Below, in pieces: positions 32,166 through 43,749 of a stretch of 64,000 nt of DNA (the stretch's first letter is position 1; each line of letters opens with the position of its first letter). Position numbers and translations under genes: made by a program. Under the pieces are notes generated by a model that saw only the letters and a list, made by a program, of their open reading frames with translations, was not told the origin of the DNA and ran no database searches. Source of the DNA: Lycium barbarum (lineage: Eukaryota > Streptophyta > Magnoliopsida > Solanales > Solanaceae); assembly GCF_019175385.1 (NCBI RefSeq), contig NC_083344.1, positions 11,808,725-11,872,724 of the forward strand. Direction: 5' to 3'.

Positions 32166-34543
32166 TATAACACCCCGTATCGTTAGAGTTCTAGTGGAAA
32201 AACTGAAGGTTTGAACGTTTTCCGAAAATGGTTGACAGGTCTACTTGGGGAAACCATAAATCCTTGATTAGTTGGGAATTTGGGAAAGTACCATTAATGA
32301 AAGTTGTAGTACGTAAAAATTCCTTTCTAATGATATAAGGACCAGGCCAATCAGAGATCGGAGCAAGGAGATATGATCGTCTCAATATGGCTAATAGTAA
32401 GGCACTTAAACTTCTCTAGAATTAGCTAAGTTTTTTATACGTCTGCCTTCCAGTCATATTTCGTGAAATTCCGTTGGGAATTTGAGAAAAATTAAAACAT
32501 ATTTGTATCCCTTTGAAATAGCTTTCCAACGGTATATGGTGGAGCCCAAACGGAGATGTGTACAAGAAGTTATGTCCAATGTACCGAACACTGTGCGGAA
32601 CCGACACCCGTCGCTTCCAGAAGAGCGTGAGGGCCCGTGAGATGGCCCCACATTGCGGGCCGATTGTGCAACTCTGAGCATTGAGCTACAGAATATCGTG
32701 CGATGCACGTGCATCGCGAACCCATCGCGTAACAGCTCGGGTTTCGGGTCAAAAGTGGGGATTTTGCGTTTTAAGTTATATTTAAGCTTGGAGTTTATTT
32801 TCCTAACACCCCTAGTCACGAAAAATCACCCTAAAGTCAGAGGGAACAAGTCCTAAGCCTCAAGAACCCTTCAAGGTAAGTTTTATCATGATTCTAGGTT
32901 GAATTCAAGTCCCTAATCTCTTTCTAACTTGTGTAAACCCTTATAATCAATAGAGTTGTGAGTGGAACATTATTGTTGGGCGTGGAAACCCTAGACCTAG
33001 TATTCAAGAGGATTGAACGTCAAAAAGGTAATGCTTCTACACTCTAATCATTCATAATAGTGAATTGATGAGTTCTTGGGAGAATAGTAAATGGGTTTAG
33101 TAAAGAGAATTATACGAACTATAGTAGGGTTTTGGATTGTTGACTTGAGATTTTTATAATGATATGGGTGATGGAGAATGATGTTAATTACACCTAATTG
33201 AGATTGTAGAATCACCTAGAAGTAATAGAATGGGAATTAGGTGAAGAAACACCATTAATGGAGATTGTGGAGCTTTATGCCCACTAAGTGTTTGATAAAA
33301 TGCTTAGATGACCAAAGCATGAATATTATTGATAATATAGAATCCCTTTGACTTGTATTGATATAGATCAAAGTTGAAAGGGTTGACGAACATTGTATTA
33401 CGCTCGAAGGCTGGAATTAAGGTATGTGAGGCTAACTTTCTACGTTAGGGAATGTTCATAATTCTCCCTACGCCTCATTCTTCATACTTGTCAGTAATTT
33501 GACTCAGAATATAGTTTAGCCCTAGTTTCATGATATGAGATAGAACTGTTATCTTCTAGGGTTGCAGTTACAGAATTCGTTCATGGTTATCAATTTGAAT
33601 ATCATGAACTCAGCACGTAATCTTTATAGACTTATGTATTGTTACCACATGAGTGTCAATCTAGAAATTCAGTATGCTCAGAAACAGTCAGTGTTTTCAA
33701 TTCAGTCCAGCATGTCTATGTCAGTTCAGCATTGTTCATTGTTGTTATGGTCTCAGTCCTTATTAATTAACCATAATTATACATATGTGATTTTTCCCGA
33801 GGGCACAGCACAGTCTTGTGTATATGTATAGATGGCCGAGGCCATTGACTGACGCACTACTTGGCCGAGGCCATAGCGTGCCTTTATTATTAGGCCGAGG
33901 CCCCACATATACAAACACAGATAATACAGATGATTTAGATACAAAGCAGGGAGTATTCATATCTCTACTTCTTGCTATTACAGTTACAGTTATCAGTTTC
34001 AGTATTTTATTGCTTCAGTTTCTTTACATACCAGTACAATTCAAATGTGTTGATGTCCCTTTTATTGCTTGGGGGCCTGCATCTCGCGATGCAGGCAATG
34101 ATATATAGGTTGAAGGCTCAGCTATTTAGGAGTGCACGTATCAGCTTCTGGTGAGCCCCAAATTCCTTCAGGGCGTTGTCAGCTATCCAGTTATTTCAGT
34201 TTATTGACAGCTCTATTATTCAGTACTCTTAGAGGCTTCATAGACACAGTTCAGACAGTCAGATATTTGTTATGTTAGCCTTGTAGACAGTTATACTCAG
34301 TCGTTCAGTTGTTTTGGTTTAGCCATGTTGGCTACTTACAGACATGTTCAGATTGTCTAAGTATTTCCGCATTATGATATTTCAGTCAGACTTTTAGTTA
34401 ATCAGCATGTGTTAGTTTTATTTTATAAATTAGTTATGTTTTGGTATCACATGTTGATTCAGCCAGCCAGTTGGTTCGCTCGGTCACATGCAGTCAGGCA
34501 CTGGGTGCCGTGTCACGCCCAGGCCCAGGTTCGGGGCGTGACA
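32166..34543 (+). mobile_element. B: 3' LTR
   Basis: 2378 bp partner of 18148-20527. It begins TATAACACCC, a change from TG to TA at the terminus, and ends GGGGCGTGACA followed by AAGCT. Its GC block (32596-32733) is much more diverged from the partner than its surroundings. Confidence 0.95.
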
Positions 34544-34548
34544 AAGCT

Positions 34549-36312
34549 CTAATCTTTCTCATCTAAAACTATTAGAGTGTGATTGTTGAACCTTGGGAAC
34601 TCCGTTTTGCTAGATTTTAGCGGGATTTGAGGTATGTCTCTTTTAAAAATCCTTTTTAACTATGAAGGTGATTTGTATGTCTCTTTTGAACATACTCTTT
34701 TGACTATGAAGGTGACTTGTGTGTCTATATTTCAAAATTCATCTTTTCAAGTATTTATGGATTTTCCCAAAAATCTTTCTTAAAGTATCATTACTTTTCA
34801 AAATCTTTCTTTGAAGTATGTTATATTTCTTGAAACGTGTGGATCATTGTTGTGACTTGAAATCTTCCTTTTGAATATGAACATGATTATAACTCTTGTT
34901 TGGTGGAAGTTCTTTTGGAATTAAAGATGATTTCTTTTAGACAAGGTCATGCGTGTGTAGGGTCAAGCCCGCATCGAACCTTATATGAACTAAACTCCTT
35001 TGTGAAACTAGCTTTTCCCATTATTGGATGATTGCACTTATTTTTCTAAAGGTAGGACCTTAAACTTATTTTGTTGTAGAATGGGTTTCCTGAACATGAA
35101 ATTGAAAAAGAGATTTGAATACGATTCTAAATCGGTTATGACTTGAAATGCCTATATTTTGAGACGATGACTTGAGAAGTGAGATTCGGCTCTAAGCCAT
35201 GATTGATAATTTGGTAATATTCCTTGATTTGTACTTTGTTTGTTTTTGGTCCTGTATAGGCAAGCTGTGCTAGTCCAGAGGACGATTAGCCTCCGTATCT
35301 TCCTAGACCAGAGTATCTATGGCTGTGCTAGTCCAGAGGACGATTAGCCTCCGTATCTTCCTAGACCAGAGTATCTATGGTTGTGCTATTCCAGAGGACG
35401 ATTAGCCTCCGTTGCTTCCTAGCCCGAAGTATCTATTGTTGTGCTAGTCCAGAGGACGATTAGCCTTCGTTGTTTCCTAACTCTGAGTATCGATTGATTG
35501 ATCTGCCTGTGAGTGGCATGTTTCATGCTTTGATTAGCCTGTGAGTGGCTTGTTTCATATCTTGTTGCCTATGAGTGGCTTGTGGTGATTTGAATTCGTC
35601 AGTGAAATACTTGGCCTGGTAAACGGTAAGGAGCTAAATTAATGTGTCGAGCTAAGTTAATGTGTCTGTCATTTTTGGATTCTTTGATGACTCTTTAATG
35701 TTGCTGACTAACGTTTTTCCTGGGTTTGAACTGTTATTTTCATTGATATCATTTTATTGATTTTATTCATCATATCTTGTTTTGTTAACTATTGCCCCTT
35801 AGACACTCACTGAGTACGAAGTACTCAGGCATACCATTGTTGTTTTTGATGGTATGTTAGGTAACAGAGAAGAGCAGGTTCTTGATACTTCAGGCGCTTA
35901 GGAAAGACTTGTTGTTGCTGCTGATTTGGTGAGCCCACACGTTCATTCGTGGGACACCCTATTTAATTTTTTATTTATTTATATTAGTTTCCGGGCTGCG
36001 TCCCGATAAGTTAGACGTTTATTCCTTATTCTTAGAAGCTCCTTAGTATACATCTGAATATGGGTGGAAGAAGAGTTGTTGTTTAACTCTTTCAGGCACA
36101 CTATCACGTTTTGGTTAAATTGTTTATATTATAAAGACTTCTGCTGATTTTATTCTTACATCATGACCCGTAACAAATTTATTTTATAAACTGTTGGAGA
36201 TGATTATTGAACCTGGCGAGTTCAAGTGCCATTGTGCATCTTTTAGGTTCTTCCGATGTTGTTCATGACGTCGGATGCCGGTCACGTCTAAGGTGGGTTT
36301 TGGGGCGTGACA
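34549..36312 (+). mobile_element. D: right part of the solo LTR
   Basis: Continues D after B. It holds a 58-bp tandem repeat, the CACTGAGTACGAAGTACTCAGG block at 35807-35830, and the terminal GGGGCGTGACA. No coding sequence was seen. Confidence 0.85.
35264..35495 (+). repeat. D: four tandem copies of a 58-bp unit
   Basis: Each unit starts G(C/T)TGTGCTAGTCCAGAGGAC and ends AGTATC(T)AT. The first two copies are identical over the unit and the last two are diverged. A second smaller array (CCTGTGAGTGGCWTGTTTCAT) follows at 35505-35585. Confidence 0.9.
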
Positions 36313-37048
36313 TGAAGACTTGGCCGAGACCCACAACACCCACGGAGGTTCATAGTTTTTTGGGTTTGGCAGGTTATTATAGGAGATTTGTAGAGGGATT
36401 TTATTCCATTTCTGCACCACTGATGAAGCTGACTCAAAAATCAGCTAAGTTTTAGTGGACCAATGCTTGTGAACGCATTTTTCAGGAATTGAAGAACAGA
36501 ATGACTTTGGCATAAGTTCTGGCACTTTCGGAGGGATCAGAGGGTTATGTTGCTTATTGTGATGATTCAAGTGTTGGGTTAGGTTTTGTGTTGATGCAGC
36601 ACGACAAAGTTACTGCTTATGCTTCAAGGCAGTTGCGGAAGCACAAGAAGAATTACCCGACACATGACCTAGAGTTAGCCGCGGTGATTCATGCATTGAA
36701 TATGTGGAGGCACTACTTGTATGGTGTGTATGTTGATATCTATACGGACCATAAGAGCCTTCAGTATATCTTGAAGCAGAAGGAATTGAATTTGCGTAAA
36801 AGGTATAGATGTAGCTATTGAAGGATTATGATGTTAGTATTTTGTATCATCCTAGAAAGGAGAACGTAGTAGCCGATGCCCTTAGCTGCAGATCTATGGG
36901 TAGTTTGTCTTATTTTCAGCCAGAGAAAAGGGAGCTAGTTCGTGATCTTTGGCAGGTAGCTAGCCTAAGAGTTTGATTATTGGACTCAGGCGATACAGGG
37001 GTTACTATTCAAAATTCAGCAATTTCATCTTTAGTAGCTGAGGTTAAG
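36313..37048 (+). pseudogene. A: RT C-terminus and RNase H
   Basis: Resumes after D with [20 protein letters not shown] and YYRRFVEGF (RT thumb/connection), with a stop near 36454. RNase H follows: [19 protein letters not shown] with the first catalytic Asp, [32 protein letters not shown] with the Glu, and [16 protein letters not shown] with the next Asp. Around 36800 a frameshift leads to [13 protein letters not shown]. The tail ends at SSLVAEVK, where solo LTR E is inserted. Confidence 0.9.
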
Positions 37049-37257
37049 TGTCACGACCCAACCCCGTGGGCCGCGATTGGTGCCCTACTTAGGCACCCCA
37101 AACCAACTCACAACCCGATCATCGTATTCAAACTCAATCAAACTCAGCATGCGTTATCCGAACTGAAAATGAGCAGCAGACGCCAGACACAAACATTTAT
37201 CGAACACTTATCTTAAGCGGTCGCCCGTTCAGATTAGCCAAATAAAAATCAGAAAGA

Positions 37258-37344
37258 TGGCGGAATATACGTCGCCCAAATGCACACACACACATCAGGA
37301 AGGGGCGGAATGTACATCGCCCAAATGCACACACACACATACAA
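37258..37344 (-). repeat. E: two-copy tandem repeat with CA runs
   Basis: CGGAATRTACRTCGCCCAAATG followed by (CA)n occurs twice, about 50 bp apart. Such short arrays sit at a similar place in the other LTRs. Confidence 0.7.
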
Positions 37345-39785
37345 ACTCAGAGGCCGACTTGGCCATAGTAGCGTACGGGCCGCTTAAGATCGCAAAACAG
37401 ACTCACATACAAACACACCGGACCCACGACCCACAAATCTGACTACAGGCCTCTAAACAAAACAGAACATATGAACAAATAACAGGACAGGGCCCCGCCG
37501 TACCCACACATCCACAATTGTACCAAACACACACATACAACAGAAGATATGTACCAAAAGTAGGCTCCGGATCAAGGGGAACTCTCCAACACAGCAGAAT
37601 GAGTAGCCTAAACTGGAGGACCACCCAAACGAGCTTCTGTACCTGCGGGCATGAAACACAGCCCCCGAAGAAACGAGGGTCAGTACGGGAGAAGTACTGA
37701 GTATGTAAAGCAGAAGGTACAGAAATCACAAACACAGCTGGAGTTAGAAAAAAAACAAACACACCGTCAACGTAAACAAAGCAGACCTGTGCGGGAGGCG
37801 AACGTACAAATGCAATCAAATCATGTATAGGGTTTAGGAACGTGGTCACCCCCCGACGCTGGTGCCACAACACATCATAACTCCAGAAGTTTTCAAATCT
37901 CCGTACAGTCTCCAGACACATCATATCACACACACATCACATCATCAGAACATATCAAATGCCATATCACATCATAACTCCATAAACGGTAACCGGCCCT
38001 ATGGCGAGGCCTCGGAAACCGTAACACATCATGACTCCCGAATATATTATAGCGCGCACGATCACAAAGTCGGCCCGGGTACCGACGAACGAAATCATAG
38101 CAGACAGCACGAACAGAGTAGTGCAGAAACCATATGCATATCAAAAATAATTTACCGGACTCAACATATAGTTTACATATAGGTATATACCGAAGCCAGA
38201 AGGCTCGGAGTAGGAATCGGATTAAGCAAAATTTGCGGGTAAAAGGTACGAAGTTCCAAACTGCCAAATCTTTAGAGAAAACTGTTTATAGGTCATTTTT
38301 CCGAAAATCTCACATCATTCAAAGTACAAAACGTTCACTAATGGCATAGGGAGTTTCAAACGCAGCATTGAGTCATAAACAAACGATCGCTGATCATAAC
38401 GGACGCAATCGAACCAAACAAACCGAATAAGGGGAGCCTCGGGGCTCACGGGCCCACCTCGAGTCAAATTGAGGCGGCGGACGCAAATCACAGACTTTAG
38501 GCTCCCTAGAGCCATCTACGAAAGTTTCGGAGGGTTTCGGACACAACAGCAAAAGTTATGATGATTCGAACATTCTTTGGACCAAATGCAACAAAAGGGT
38601 TCAATTGCGCTGGATGAATAGTACCCAAACTTGAACCTAAATTTCCAAGAGCAGAGCTACCCCCGAGATTCCGATCTTAACCTAGTATGACTAGGACATG
38701 CCAAAAGAATAATAGGTAGGCTTTACATACCTGGTTGGCGCCTTACGCTCGTCAAATCGCGATTCCCGTTTCGTCCGAAAACTGCAAATGGTCACTTTTA
38801 CCAGTTACTATTCATGAGAGTTAGCATTTTCATCTTTGGGGCTATACTTGGCTACCGAAATTTCGGCAGCATTTCCCCTATAAATCTAACATCCCCGAGA
38901 CTTGGCTCGGCTCAAAATACAACAACAACAACAATCCCAAACATCATTACACAATACAAACCACAATCAACCACACTAACATCAAAATTGCACCTTATTA
39001 CATAAGTTGGTAATTCTATATTCAAACTTCAAAATTCTTAATCTATTTCCACACTAGTCTATTCATTCACTCATTCACAATTATTCAAACACACCACCAA
39101 CAATTTCCAAACCACATACAAACTTCCCCAAAGTTCATTACTTTCCATATTTCATTCAAAACACCAAAAGTTACGACGAACATTCTAACTTGCGTCGTTT
39201 CATTCCGAATTCATTATCATCAACCATAAATCATATTTAAAGTCCTTAATATCATAAATATACTATGATATACACAAATATACCAAAGGTATACACTTTC
39301 CGATAACGTCCGAAATCATTTTCTAACACCAAATTAATTCTCCAAACATTCATTTACGTTATAAAGGCCATGACGACACAACTAACAACCTTAAACGAAA
39401 TCAATTCACACTTGTTTTCCCATCTAAGGCACACGGCCAAACACACCCTTTTTCACACACACACGCCATGCACAAACACGACCCCATCCCATAATCTTCA
39501 TGCCAATCCAATTACTAACACATACATATCCATTTCATAACATTAAAACATAAAAATCTTACCTTGTTCTTAAGATTCCGATTCGCCGCAAACGTCGCCC
39601 TTTCGTCAAACTAATTGTACCACAACGAAGAGCACCTCGAGCTCATCAATCATTCAAAAGAGACTAGGTGTGTGGATTAGAAACAAAGGCCAAGAATTTT
39701 TTATTTTTTTTTCTAACTAGGTTCGGCCGAGAGCCCTTCAATGGGTGTTCTTCAATTTTTTTTTCTTTGTTCTAGATAATTACCA

Positions 39786-39836
39786 ATTACAAGGTGATAT
39801 ATATCCACTTATAGGTCATGTGCATAGCACATGACC
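39786..39836 (-). promoter_or_regulatory. E: perfect palindrome beside a TATA-like site
   Basis: AGGTCATGTGC and its exact complement GCACATGACCT are separated by three bases (39812-39836). On the minus strand a GGATATATATC TATA-like motif follows about ten bases later. This is a likely core promoter of the LTR; the call rests on motif and position only. Confidence 0.5.
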
Positions 39837-40122
39837 TTAAGAAAATGGGCTTGGACCTTGCCCCCTTGGCCGGCTACTACACCATCTTGGGCCTCAATTT
39901 TTTTGTTGTCCAATCTTGGCCCAATTCATTAAGAGTCCCGTTTTGTAATTCCCGAAACTAATTTCCGAAATTCCAAGTTTACCCTCGGCCTTTCCCAATG
40001 TCTTAACATCAATGATTCCATAACCAACATCGTCATATTCACCATAATTAAAATATTTCTTCATAAGGCACAAATCTTAATTATTTCTCAATTTTCACTT
40101 ACACGAAACATGGGACATAACA

Positions 40123-40710
40123 TTAAGGAGCGCTAGTACGAGGATATTATGTTAGTTCATTATAGAGATGCAGCCCCCCCAGAAGAAGAATACACCATTT
40201 TACATTTCTCTAGATGGAGTTCTCAGTTATCGAGGCAGACTGTGTGTTCCTGATGTTGCAAGATTACGTCGTAAGATTATGGGAGAGGCTCATTACTCTC
40301 GTTATTCTATTCATCCAGGGACAATGAAGATATATCATGATATCAAGGAAGTTTATTGGTGGAATGGAATGAAGAAGGACATAGCAGAGTTTGTAACTCG
40401 GTGTCCTACTTGTCAGCAGGTAAAGACTGAGCATCAGAAGCATAGCGGATTATTATAGGCTATTGAGATTCTGACTTAGAAGTGGGAAGCAATTAATATG
40501 GATTTCATTATAGGCTTGCCTCGCACCCAGCGTAAGTTCGATTACATAGGGGTGATTGTCAATAGACTTACAAAGTCAGCTCATTTTCTGCCTGTTAGGA
40601 CTACGTTCTCAGCTCAGAGTCATTAGAAGTCTTATGTAGATAATCGACAATGAGATTTAGAATTCCAGGTTGATGACTGGGTATTCCTGAAGGTATCACC
40701 TATGAAAGGC
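40123..40710 (+). pseudogene. A: integrase, internally deleted, truncated
   Basis: The zinc domain is well kept (40168-40458): LSYRGRLCVPDVARLRRKIM, AHYSRYSIHPG, WWNGMKKDIAEFVTRCPTCQ. The core starts INMDFIIGLP and then VNRLTKSAHFLPVRTTFS. It jumps to AQSH, a stop, KSYVDNRQ and DLEFQVDDWVFLKVSPMKGI, skipping the second catalytic Asp and the Glu. The sequence then meets element F gag at about 40710. No chromodomain or 3' LTR of A remains. Confidence 0.88.
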
Positions 40711-40861
40711 ATTACGACGATAATGCGTTATGAGAGGTATTAGATGGAGCCTCACTTTGGGATTCACCTTCCTCTACATTGGTTGGCGGCTCCCTTTCTA
40801 TCCGCCTCTCTGTCGTAGCCTTGCTCTTCTGGGAGGCTGTAGCTTTTCTCTTTACCGACAT
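40711..40861 (-). pseudogene. F: gag N-terminus, truncated
   Basis: On the minus strand it starts at an ATG at 40861 and reads SVKRKATASQKSKATTERR and VEEGESQSEAPSNTSH. This resembles the gag start of A and G (RKATxAQKGK..., then EGESQNE). It ends after about 50 codons at the junction with A integrase. 40862-41049 is leader. Confidence 0.8.
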
Positions 40862-41049
40862 CGCTGAAATCATAACACACCATTAGGGAGGATAAAATCT
40901 TATAACATGGCTATATCTCACGATCTCATAGGAAGAAGAATGGTCATTTTTCCTAAATGCCCCGCAGCTTCTTGTTTATACGTGTGGCGTGCTTCACACC
41001 CATAAATGAGACTCTGCTAGACACGGCTCGTAGACACCCTAGGACTGAA

Positions 41050-41063
41050 CTGCTCTGATACAA
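41050..41063 (-). other. F: primer binding site, one mismatch
   Basis: TTGTATCAGAGCAG on the minus strand, four bases after the LTR end; the second base differs from TGGTATCAGAGCAG. Confidence 0.85.
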
Positions 41064-41674
41064 CTTTTGTCACGACCCGACCTAGGGGCCATGACAGGTA
41101 CCAGGAGCTGACTACTGAGCACAACTCACACTATTGGTCATCATACTTATTCTGCATTTATCTATTGCTCCACACTTCTAGTCGTAAAGAAAACCATTTT
41201 TAATTTCAAACATATCTACATTTATATACATAAGCCCTTCGGCTATCAAGATAATATATACAATGAGGAAAATTGTGAGACCATAATACCCACACATACG
41301 TATCTACGAGCCTGTACTAGAGTACTAGAAAAAAGGACGGGACAAGACCTCCTCGTGCCCAAATATGTACACAAAATAATATCTCAAAATAGCACCTTCA
41401 GAATAATGGAGTGCTCCTGTAAATCTGCTGATAGCTCCTATGGATCTGCACCATCTCCCTGTCTACCTGTGGGCATGAACACAACGTCCAAAGAAAGGGG
41501 ACGTCAGTACGAACATTGTACTGAGTATGTAAGGCATGAACAGTATTAGCATAATAAGGAAACAATGAAACATGAACTGAAGACATAACCTGCTTAACCT
41601 TTAAAGGAAACTCATGTTATACATATCACATATACCGTCATCGTTAACCCACGTTCGGGTAACCATCGTAACGC

Positions 41675-41838
41675 CGCCCACTAGTGGTGTCATGTCCGGC
41701 CCTCTAGGAATGGTGTAATCATAAGCATCCCGCCTTAGCAGTGACATGTCCGGCCATCTAGGCACGGTGGAATCATATGCAGCCCGCCTTCACGGTGACA
41801 TGTCCAGCCATCTAGGCACGGTGGAATCATATCATCAC
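41675..41838 (-). repeat. F LTR: three tandem copies of a 54-bp unit
   Basis: Units share GTGACATGTCCGGCCATC and GGCACGGTGGAATCATA. The first unit is the most diverged. Confidence 0.85.
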
Positions 41839-42963
41839 ATATTTATCATAAACTCATCATAAAGCATACATTAGAGTCCCAAGATAATCCACAACCATAT
41901 TGGGGCGACGTAAGGTCGAGAACCCCCGATTCTATTATGGGAAAATCATAATCATCATACCTTACCATGAAAGAACTAGCATCATAAGGTGGGTCTAGCA
42001 ATAAATGAATAACATTAAAGGATAGTATAAGGATCATTAGCTTCGTAAGAGTATCGTATCATAAGCTTTAGGATCTGTAGGCTTTGGACTCATTATCATG
42101 TTCATGACATATTTCTCATCTTTATATCATAAAAATCTCTTTATCAACATTGACTCGTAGTTCATGGAATGTAAGAAAGTCATGGAGAATATGTATAGTC
42201 ATATCATAAGAATCATGCCTTAGAAGGAAGGGACTATCCTTACATACCTTTTCGCTTAGCTATTCAATCACTTGGACGTTCCTCTCCAATATTCGCGTTT
42301 CTACCTTCAAGGGAGTTCATACTAATATTAGATAATCGGTAACATAATCACGCTTGAACTAAAGCTAGAGAAAATTGGGTGGAATCTCCTTTGTTTCTAC
42401 TACTTTCTCCATATCATCTAACAACTCCCAATAATCAACCATACACTATTCGATCTTCCTACTTCCATTTCATGGGCATCCATAACCATAGTCATAATAC
42501 AACATTTCATTCATCCTCCTATAATGTTTCTCCCATGTTCTTAATATCATTTATAACATAATTATAATCACAACGTATCAAGAATCATGATTCATTTAAA
42601 GCTACTACTTAACAATGTCACCATTCTCTTACTTGTAACCCATTTTCTATTTCCTTCCATAATCCAAGTCTTTCAACCTCTCAATACTCTAAACAACATG
42701 GAATGATCATGAAACTTACTTTTGATAGTGTAGGAATGAGCTTTGAGTGGAACACTTTACTTGAGGCAAACCATAGTTCCACTTCCAATGAGATTTCTTG
42801 TCTTGGATGAACCCTAATGAGTTTCTTGCACTTGATTCTCTTGAATTTATGATATGAACCTTTGATTTCCCTTTAATTCTTGTATATGAAATATATTGAA
42901 TGTTCTAGAGACTTGGAGAGGAGTGGAGAAGTGTGGAAATGAAAATAATGAAGTGGGAACATC

Positions 42964-42971
42964 ATTTTATA
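42964..42971 (-). promoter_or_regulatory. F LTR: TATA box
   Basis: TATAAAAT on the minus strand, directly downstream of the ATACGG palindrome block and upstream of the leader. Confidence 0.55.
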
Positions 42972-42994
42972 CTTGATCTTAACTCAGCCCGTCG

Positions 42995-43152
42995 GGTGTT
43001 ATACGGACACTCATACGGACCGTATAATGTTATACTGTCCATATAAGTGATCGTATTTCACCATCAGCGAAACATGACTTCTGTTGGGGGTTATACGGAC
43101 CTTTATACAGACCGTATAAAGTTATACGGACCGTATACGTGGTCGTATAACT
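42995..43152 (-). repeat. F LTR: ATACGG palindrome block
   Basis: TTATACGGAC, ACGGACCGTATAA and GACCGTATACGTGG words on both strands, the same motif as in the C LTRs but in a different arrangement. Confidence 0.85.
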
Positions 43153-43494
43153 CCACTTTTCCGAAATTGTTTCCTTCGTTTCGTTTGATCTCCAATCCTT
43201 ATGGACCCTTCCTAACACTTGTTTAACACTTCATTAACAATATATGGGGCGTTATAACTATTCTTTAAGACATCATTAGGTTCACGTTAACTCGGTGCTT
43301 TGCAAACCCCTTTTTCCAAAACACAACATATGTTTCGCCTCTCTAAAGGAAATTTCTCCTCTTACTTCCAACGTCTTTGGAATCTTAATTAGAATCGTTA
43401 TGTAGCCTTCCTTACTTGTAGGAACATTGTATACTTCTCACACCATGTTGGTCCATTTACTATGCAATGACACAGAATTTTTCGAGGTGTAACA

Positions 43495-43510
43495 TTCTTC
43501 CCCCTTTAAA
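43495..43510 (-). other. F: polypurine tract
   Basis: AAAGGGGGAAGAA on the minus strand next to the LTR, followed by the recurrent CATTCGAGGACGAATG palindrome. Confidence 0.85.
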
Positions 43511-43749
43511 AACATTCGTCCTCGAATGTTAATTTCTCAGGAATTCTACGAAAATTTCGCCAGAGTTTCCCCTGTAATATGGCGCTATCACCCTGTCACA
43601 ACAGCCCATAATAAACGTGCCTCATAGGGCCACAATACAATAGAAATATATTTATGGCCACACACGACCAAAAGCATGAAAAAAAAACATACATACGTCA
43701 TAATGTTGATGTCTCATCTTGGATCTCTTCGGGGGGTTGAAATAAGTGC

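Larger units (their letters stand above)
18148..34543 (+). mobile_element. B: LTR retrotransposon with paired LTRs, nested in D
   Basis: Two LTR copies (18148-20527 and 32166-34543) flank an interior holding a decayed gag, an integrase with chromodomain, and element C. The target duplication AAGCT is exact (18143-18147 and 34544-34548). A primer-site-like sequence follows the 5' LTR and a polypurine tract precedes the 3' LTR. No reverse transcriptase was recognised, so B was mobilised by another element's enzymes or lost this part later. Large parts of the LTR pair are nearly identical, indicating a fairly young insertion. Confidence 0.93.
17244..36317 (+). mobile_element. D: solo LTR in RT of A, itself split by element B
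   Basis: D begins TGTAACACTCC at 17249 and ends GGGGCGTGACA at 36312, with B and one AAGCT copy removed (segments 17249-18147 and 34549-36312, about 2.66 kb). Its target duplication is TGATG (17244-17248) and TGAAG (36313-36317), one mismatch. Joining the flanks restores the RT reading through EAVK and TWPRPTTP. No primer site, gag or second LTR copy accompanies it, so it is a solo LTR left by recombination between two LTRs. A TATA box at 17719 gives plus orientation. Confidence 0.85.
37044..40127 (-). mobile_element. E: solo LTR in A, with target duplication TTAAG
   Basis: On the plus strand it runs TGTCACGACCC (37049) to GGGACATAACA (40122), 3074 bp, with exact TTAAG on both sides (37044-37048 and 40123-40127). 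Removing it joins AEVK to KERQYED-like sequence of A. No internal region is present, so it is a solo LTR. Orientation is minus, as judged by the TGTTATGTCCC start and GGTCGTGACA end. The 176-codon ORF at 37403-37933 shows no family resemblance. The LTR is longer than the others here. Confidence 0.9.
12861..40710 (+). mobile_element. A: host gypsy element, split by nested insertions
   Basis: The element reads LTR (end at 14438), primer site, gag, protease and RT to 17248. It resumes at 36313 with the RT C-terminus and RNase H to 37048, and again at 40123 with integrase to about 40710. Each interruption is a separate LTR insertion flanked by a matching or near-matching 5-bp duplication. The LTR start is uncertain (about 12861) because of filler and the N gap. 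The 3' LTR is missing: the element is cut at about 40710 where element F begins. Confidence 0.85.
41068..43494 (-). mobile_element. F: LTR
   Basis: 2427 bp, plus strand TGTCACGACCC to GGTGTAACA. Related to the C LTR in both ends and modules but clearly diverged. It holds GTCAGTAC...GTACTGAG at 41504-41530, a 54-bp tandem repeat, leader motifs, TATA and the ATACGG palindrome block. The second LTR expected of an element is not in the window. Confidence 0.9.

Noticed and set aside
37403..37933. 176-codon minus-strand ORF
   Set aside because: Lies wholly within solo LTR E, has biased composition from CA-rich repeats and no family resemblance.
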